Origin: Limnobacter sp.
GTDB lineage: Bacteria; Pseudomonadota; Gammaproteobacteria; Burkholderiales; Burkholderiaceae_B
Reading direction: 5' to 3'
NCBI GenBank assembly: GCA_012032215.1
Contig: JAAURO010000025.1
Span: 1 to 11,361 of the forward strand
Length of the DNA: 11,361 nucleotides
Shown here: one piece after another, positions 7,091-11,361 of the stretch
How positions within the stretch are numbered: the first letter of the stretch is position 1
Layout of the letters: each line of letters opens with the position of its first letter
Translations under genes and position numbers: made by a program
The notes under the pieces: generated by a model
The model's input: only the letters and a program-made list of their open reading frames with translations
Database searches by the model: none
What the model was told of the DNA's origin: nothing

Positions 7091-9120
7091 TGCTTCTTTC
7101 CTTCATTGTGACCAAGCCAATCCTGAAACATGAGCACACTCCACAACTTGGCAGAATGATCAAACCGGCCCGACAAATGCTCGCGCCAAAGTTTCTGCAC
7201 GGGCTGTGAATGCAAATACCCCTGCTGCTCCAGGTGCACGGGTTGCAGTAAACTTTCGGCCCAGTCGCGCAGCGGACCACGCAACCACGCCGCCAGTGGA
7301 ATGGCAAAACCGGCTTTCGGGCGCTCGATTAATGCCTGGGGCACGTATTTGTACAGCACCTGACGCAAGGCCCATTTACCCACTCCGTTGCGGATTTTCA
7401 TGTGCATGGGCAATCGCCATGCCACCTCAGCCACACGGTGGTCCAGAAACGGGGCACGGGTTTCCAGGCTGATAGCCATCGCGGCGCGGTCTACTTTGCA
7501 CAGAATGTCGCCTGGCAGGTAGCTGAGTGCATCGCGGTACATCATGCGGGCTGCAAAATCATCCATGCCCGCGCCGGGCAAGGCAAGGTTCAGGGTAGAA
7601 AAGCCTGTACTGTTGCTGTGGGCTTTAACCAGGGTTTCTGGCCAGCGCCATTCGCTGACCAGGCTTTGGTAAAACTCATCGGCTGATGCAGTGCACTGTA
7701 TGCGATTGGCAAGTTTGTGCAACTTTTCACCCACGCGGATGACCCCACCCACCCCCGCACCAGGGCGGCCGTGTTTCAAAACCCCCGCCAACGTGTCCCA
7801 CGCCGAAGGTGGCAGCATTTTCAGAGCATGGGCTGCCATGTTGCGTCCAGTACTGCCCATTTTCCCAAACACATTCCACATGCGTGCGCCCAGAAATAGC
7901 GGTTGTAGCCACCAAAAATTTCATCGCCCGCGTCGCCCGACAAGGCCACGGTGGCATGTGCACGCGCAGATTGGCACACCAGGTGAGTGGGAATTTGCGA
8001 GGAGTCGGCGAAGGGTTCGCTGTACATGCCGGGCAGATCTGCAATTACATTCAGTGCATCTTGCGCGGTCAGCCGCAATTCGTGGTGGTTGGTGCCTAAG
8101 TGCCGGGCCACCGCGGCAGCGTGGGCGGATTCGTCGTAGCCGGGAACATCGAACCCCACGGTAAAGGTGTCTATTTTGCGGGTGGCGTTTTTCTGCATGA
8201 GGGCCACAATGGTGCTGGAATCTACCCCGCCCGATAAAAATGCCCCCAAGGGCACATCTGCAAGAGTTTGGCTGCACACTGCCTGCTCCAGCACCTGCTC
8301 TGCTGTGTGCAAAGCTTCTGCTTCATCGTGAAACACAGCGTGCTGGGCTTTCTCGATGGTTTCGCGGTAACTCCAGTAACTGCGCGGCTTAAACCCGGGT
8401 TGTGGATGTTCAGCCTGCGGCAATACAGGCTGCAGTTGCCGGGCATTTAATTCCAGCACGCAGCCCGGCTGCAGTTTGTAAATGCCCTGGTAAATGGAAT
8501 GCGGCTCGGGCACATAAAGATAGCGAAAATAATTGCCAAGCGCGTTGGGTGCAGATGGGGTTTTCAAAACCGGGGAAAGCCTTCAGCGCTTTGAGCTCTG
8601 AACCAAATACCAGCACCTGGCCCGTTTGGGGTTGCTTGCTTTGTACCCAGCCGTAATACAGCGGTTTTTCTCCGAAACGGTCGCGTGCCAGATACAGTGT
8701 GCGCGACTGCGTGCACCACAGCGCGAGCGCAAACATGCCCACGGTTTTTTCCAGCGTGGCATTTATGCCCCAATGCTCGAAGGAGGTCAGCAGGGTTTCG
8801 GTGTCAGAGTGGCCGCGCCATGCCATGGCACCAAACTGTGCTTGCAATTCGCGGCGCAATTCCAGGTGGTTGTAAATTTCTCCGTTAAAGGCAATCACAA
8901 AGCGTTCTGTGGCGCTGTGCATGGGTTGGTGCCCAGCAGGCGACAGATCCAGAATGGCCAGGCGCCGGTGCGCCAGCCCTATCTGGCTTTGTGTATCGGC
9001 CCAATACCCAAACGAATCGGGCCCTCTTGAGACCATTTGATCGGCCATACGGGCAAGGGTTTCCTGGGGGGGGTGCTCGGGCACCACGGAGGAACGTAAA
9101 AAACCGGCCAAACCGCACAT
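7087..9120 (-). CDS. asnB: Asparagine synthase (glutamine-hydrolysing), polysaccharide-cluster type, two frameshifts
   Basis: It uses glutamine ammonia and ATP to amidate a carboxylate; in glycan clusters the target may be a sugar acid rather than aspartate. The N-terminal glutaminase is complete: Cys2 nucleophile in MCGLAGF, then RGPDSFG, HRRLAILDLS, FNGEIYNH and LARDRFGEKPLYY. The synthetase half has the PP-loop LSGGVDSS, then TVGFDVPGYDES, SGDAGDEIFGGYNRY and KVDRAAMAISLETRAPFLD. Two breaks split it. At 8557-8560 (CCCC on the coding strand) one more C joins GFENP to SAPNALGNYFRYL. Near 7883-7888 one more base joins RYFWA to MWNVFGK. Corrected length is about 678 aa, near the usual 620-660. 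All catalytic motifs are present, so the enzyme would work if the breaks are sequence errors. It starts 11 bases after kdsA with no clear Shine-Dalgarno. Confidence 0.88.
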
Positions 9121-9131
9121 AACACGAAGAC

Positions 9132-9998
<867 letters not shown>

Positions 9999-10034
9999 TT
10001 ACAAAAGCAGAAAAGAGGGGTGTTCTTCCATGCT

Positions 10035-11130
10035 TCAGGAAACGGGGCAAAGTCTTGAAATCTCCTGAAACAAATCGTGTGCCGCATTTGTGGCGTGTTC
10101 CAGGTAGGCTTGCACTTGTGTAAACTCGCTTTCAGACCAGTGGCGCAAACGCTGCACTTTATCGGGCAAGTCGCCCGTATTTTCTACCAGGCGATCGGGG
10201 TTTAAGCCCGCATCCCTGAGCAAACCCCTTAACTTGTGGCCATCGGTGTAGGTGGCTTTTTGCGCCGGCACTACTGCCAGAAAAAGGAGTGCCTACAGAA
10301 AGTGCAATGGTAGCAGCATGAAAACGCGCGCTCACCAGCAAGTCCAGGCTGCTGACCTGCTGCAAAAAATCCGGCAAGGAATGAACAATCTGTTGGTAAT
10401 GGAACGAACCATAGCCCACCTTTCGCAGCAACAGGCCAGGTTGCTTGAGGTCTTTTTTCTCTATCAGCGAGCGAACGAACCAGAATGCACGCGGGAAACG
10501 TGGTTCGGCAAAGCGAATGGCCACCAACTGCGCCCCCTGCTGCCGCCCGAAGGCATGCAGTTCAAGCGCCATGCGCACCGAGACAGAATCGGTGTAGCCC
10601 ATTTTGAACTGGGTGCCTTTGCCCGCACGGGCCAGGTAATCGCTGTAACTGCCCGACATGCCGTGCGGGTGCTGCCGGGCATTCCACAGTGTTAAATCGG
10701 GCACGCGCCTGCAACTTCCGCCCTGTGCGGTAAACTCAGCCTCGCTCAGCGATTCACGCACCGAGACCACTGGCAATCCATGGGCAATCTGCATGAAATC
10801 CTGTCCGTTGCCCTGCCACGAACAATTGATCAGAGCAACCGGTTTGCCCTGTGCCTGCGCAAGCGCAGCCAGTTGAAGCAACAGCCCACCTGTGTGCGCA
10901 TTGTGGTGAATGGTGCCTTCGCCGTTAATGAGGACAAGATCACAGTTGTTCAACCAGGCGGTGTTTTGCAACAGGCCAGTGAATTCGAATTTACCAAAGG
11001 TGCGCACCACGCGCATGCCATAGCGGGCGCACAGGGCGTGAAGGTTAGACACCACCAGCTCGCAGCCATAATGACAATCAACCCGGGTGTCGTTTAACAA
11101 CACCACTCGATGCATGGTTTGCCCGTTCAT
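10035..11130 (-). CDS. Polysaccharide pyruvyl transferase family protein (one frameshift)
   Basis: Members of this family move pyruvate from phosphoenolpyruvate onto sugars as a ketal, or in related forms modify glycans in other ways. The ATG at 11130 overlaps the TGA of the methyltransferase gene (ATGA), which favours it over longer frames. Family marks are LLNDTR at 11-16, GCELV, LVLINGEGTIHHN at 65-77, GKPVALINCSWQ, VSVRESLSE, VPDLTLW and, near the C-terminus, SARFHAATIALSVGTPF. At 10281-10285 the coding strand has five T; four would keep GTPF in frame with LAVVPAQKATYTDGHK and the normal ending LLRDAGL... down to the TGA at 10035. Without the change the frame continues to a non-homologous tail ending at 10159. 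Corrected length is about 365 aa. All of the core is intact, so loss of function is not certain. Confidence 0.82.
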
Positions 11131-11361
11131 GCTGACTGGTGGTCGTGAAGCACTTCGGTGCCAGCCGATTTGTACGACACACACACCCAATAGGGCATCT
11201 GGCTGGAAAACTCTACCTGCGTAAAGCCCGCCTTGTGCAGCATGGCGGTAATCTGCTTCTTGCTGAAACGCTGTTCCAGGCGGGTGCCAAACCGGTCGAG
11301 CGCATCGGTTTTTCCCCCGATATAGTAGACGAGCTGGCGCGATTCCGCGGCCAGACGGCTC
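11127..11361 (-). CDS. SAM-dependent methyltransferase, C-terminal fragment (continues beyond the window)
   Basis: Only the last 77 codons are inside the window. The reading is ESRQLVYYIGGKTDAL, then FGTRLEQRFSKKQITAML, then HKAGFTQVEFSSQMPYWVC and a short tail. The pattern of a beta strand, a helix with the phrase RFSKKQI and then AGF..VEFS...PYW is typical of the last strands of class I methyltransferases found in O-antigen and exopolysaccharide clusters. The SAM-binding motifs would be outside the window. Its TGA overlaps the start of the pyruvyl transferase gene by four bases, so both are in one operon. The substrate is unknown. Confidence 0.6.
   Translation of the reverse strand, partial: SRLAAESRQLVYYIGGKTDALDRFGTRLEQRFSKKQITAMLHKAGFTQVEFSSQMPYWVCVSYKSAGTEVLHDHQSA

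Noticed and set aside
10252..10695. 147-codon plus-strand frame opposite the pyruvyl transferase gene
   Set aside because: It is a shadow of a gene with clear family motifs on the minus strand.

Overview
The window looks like part of a Gram-negative betaproteobacterial chromosome, probably Burkholderiales. The main clue is an intact Kdo-8-phosphate synthase of the metal-independent type that reads closely like Burkholderiales KdsA. The genus cannot be fixed from sequence alone. Every convincing gene except the leftmost one is on the minus strand.

Layout. (1) Bases 90-1951, plus strand: a broken gene for a divergent SelO/YdiU-like pseudokinase (protein adenylyltransferase fold) with no N-terminal part and one internal frameshift. 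(2) Bases 1952-2461: a doubtful minus-strand ORF for a small Gly/Ala-rich membrane protein, containing a C8A7 tract. (3) Bases 2440-5991: an accessory module bounded by two 67-bp direct repeats that differ at one base. It holds four tightly overlapping minus-strand genes: a DUF262 (GmrSD N-terminal-like) protein, a DUF3696-type AAA/ABC ATPase, an unrecognised protein of about 260 aa and a 64-aa protein. This has the shape of a defence operon and is the most interesting part of the window. (4) Bases 6008-11361: the downstream part of a surface-polysaccharide cluster, read right to left: methyltransferase (partial), polysaccharide pyruvyl transferase, kdsA, glutamine-dependent asparagine synthase and an EpsG-like polymerase. 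Most junctions overlap as ATGA, so this is one operon.

How the genes work together. The polysaccharide genes supply a sugar-acid precursor (KdsA), modify glycan (pyruvyl transferase, amidotransferase-type asparagine synthase, methyltransferase) and polymerise repeat units (EpsG-like). In the accessory module, the ATPase probably senses or remodels a target and the DUF262 protein is the likely nucleotide-dependent or nuclease effector. The two small downstream proteins are of unknown role.

Caveat. Six of the genes need a single-base correction, mostly in short homopolymers, to restore a full-length product, and most of them keep their motifs on both sides of the break. The pattern crosses unrelated genes, so base-level sequence error is at least as likely as biological decay. 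For these genes I give the composite extent and the position of each break. The 301 bases between the DUF262 gene and the EpsG-like gene (5707-6007) hold a possible weak promoter, the second repeat copy and two hairpins, but no convincing gene.
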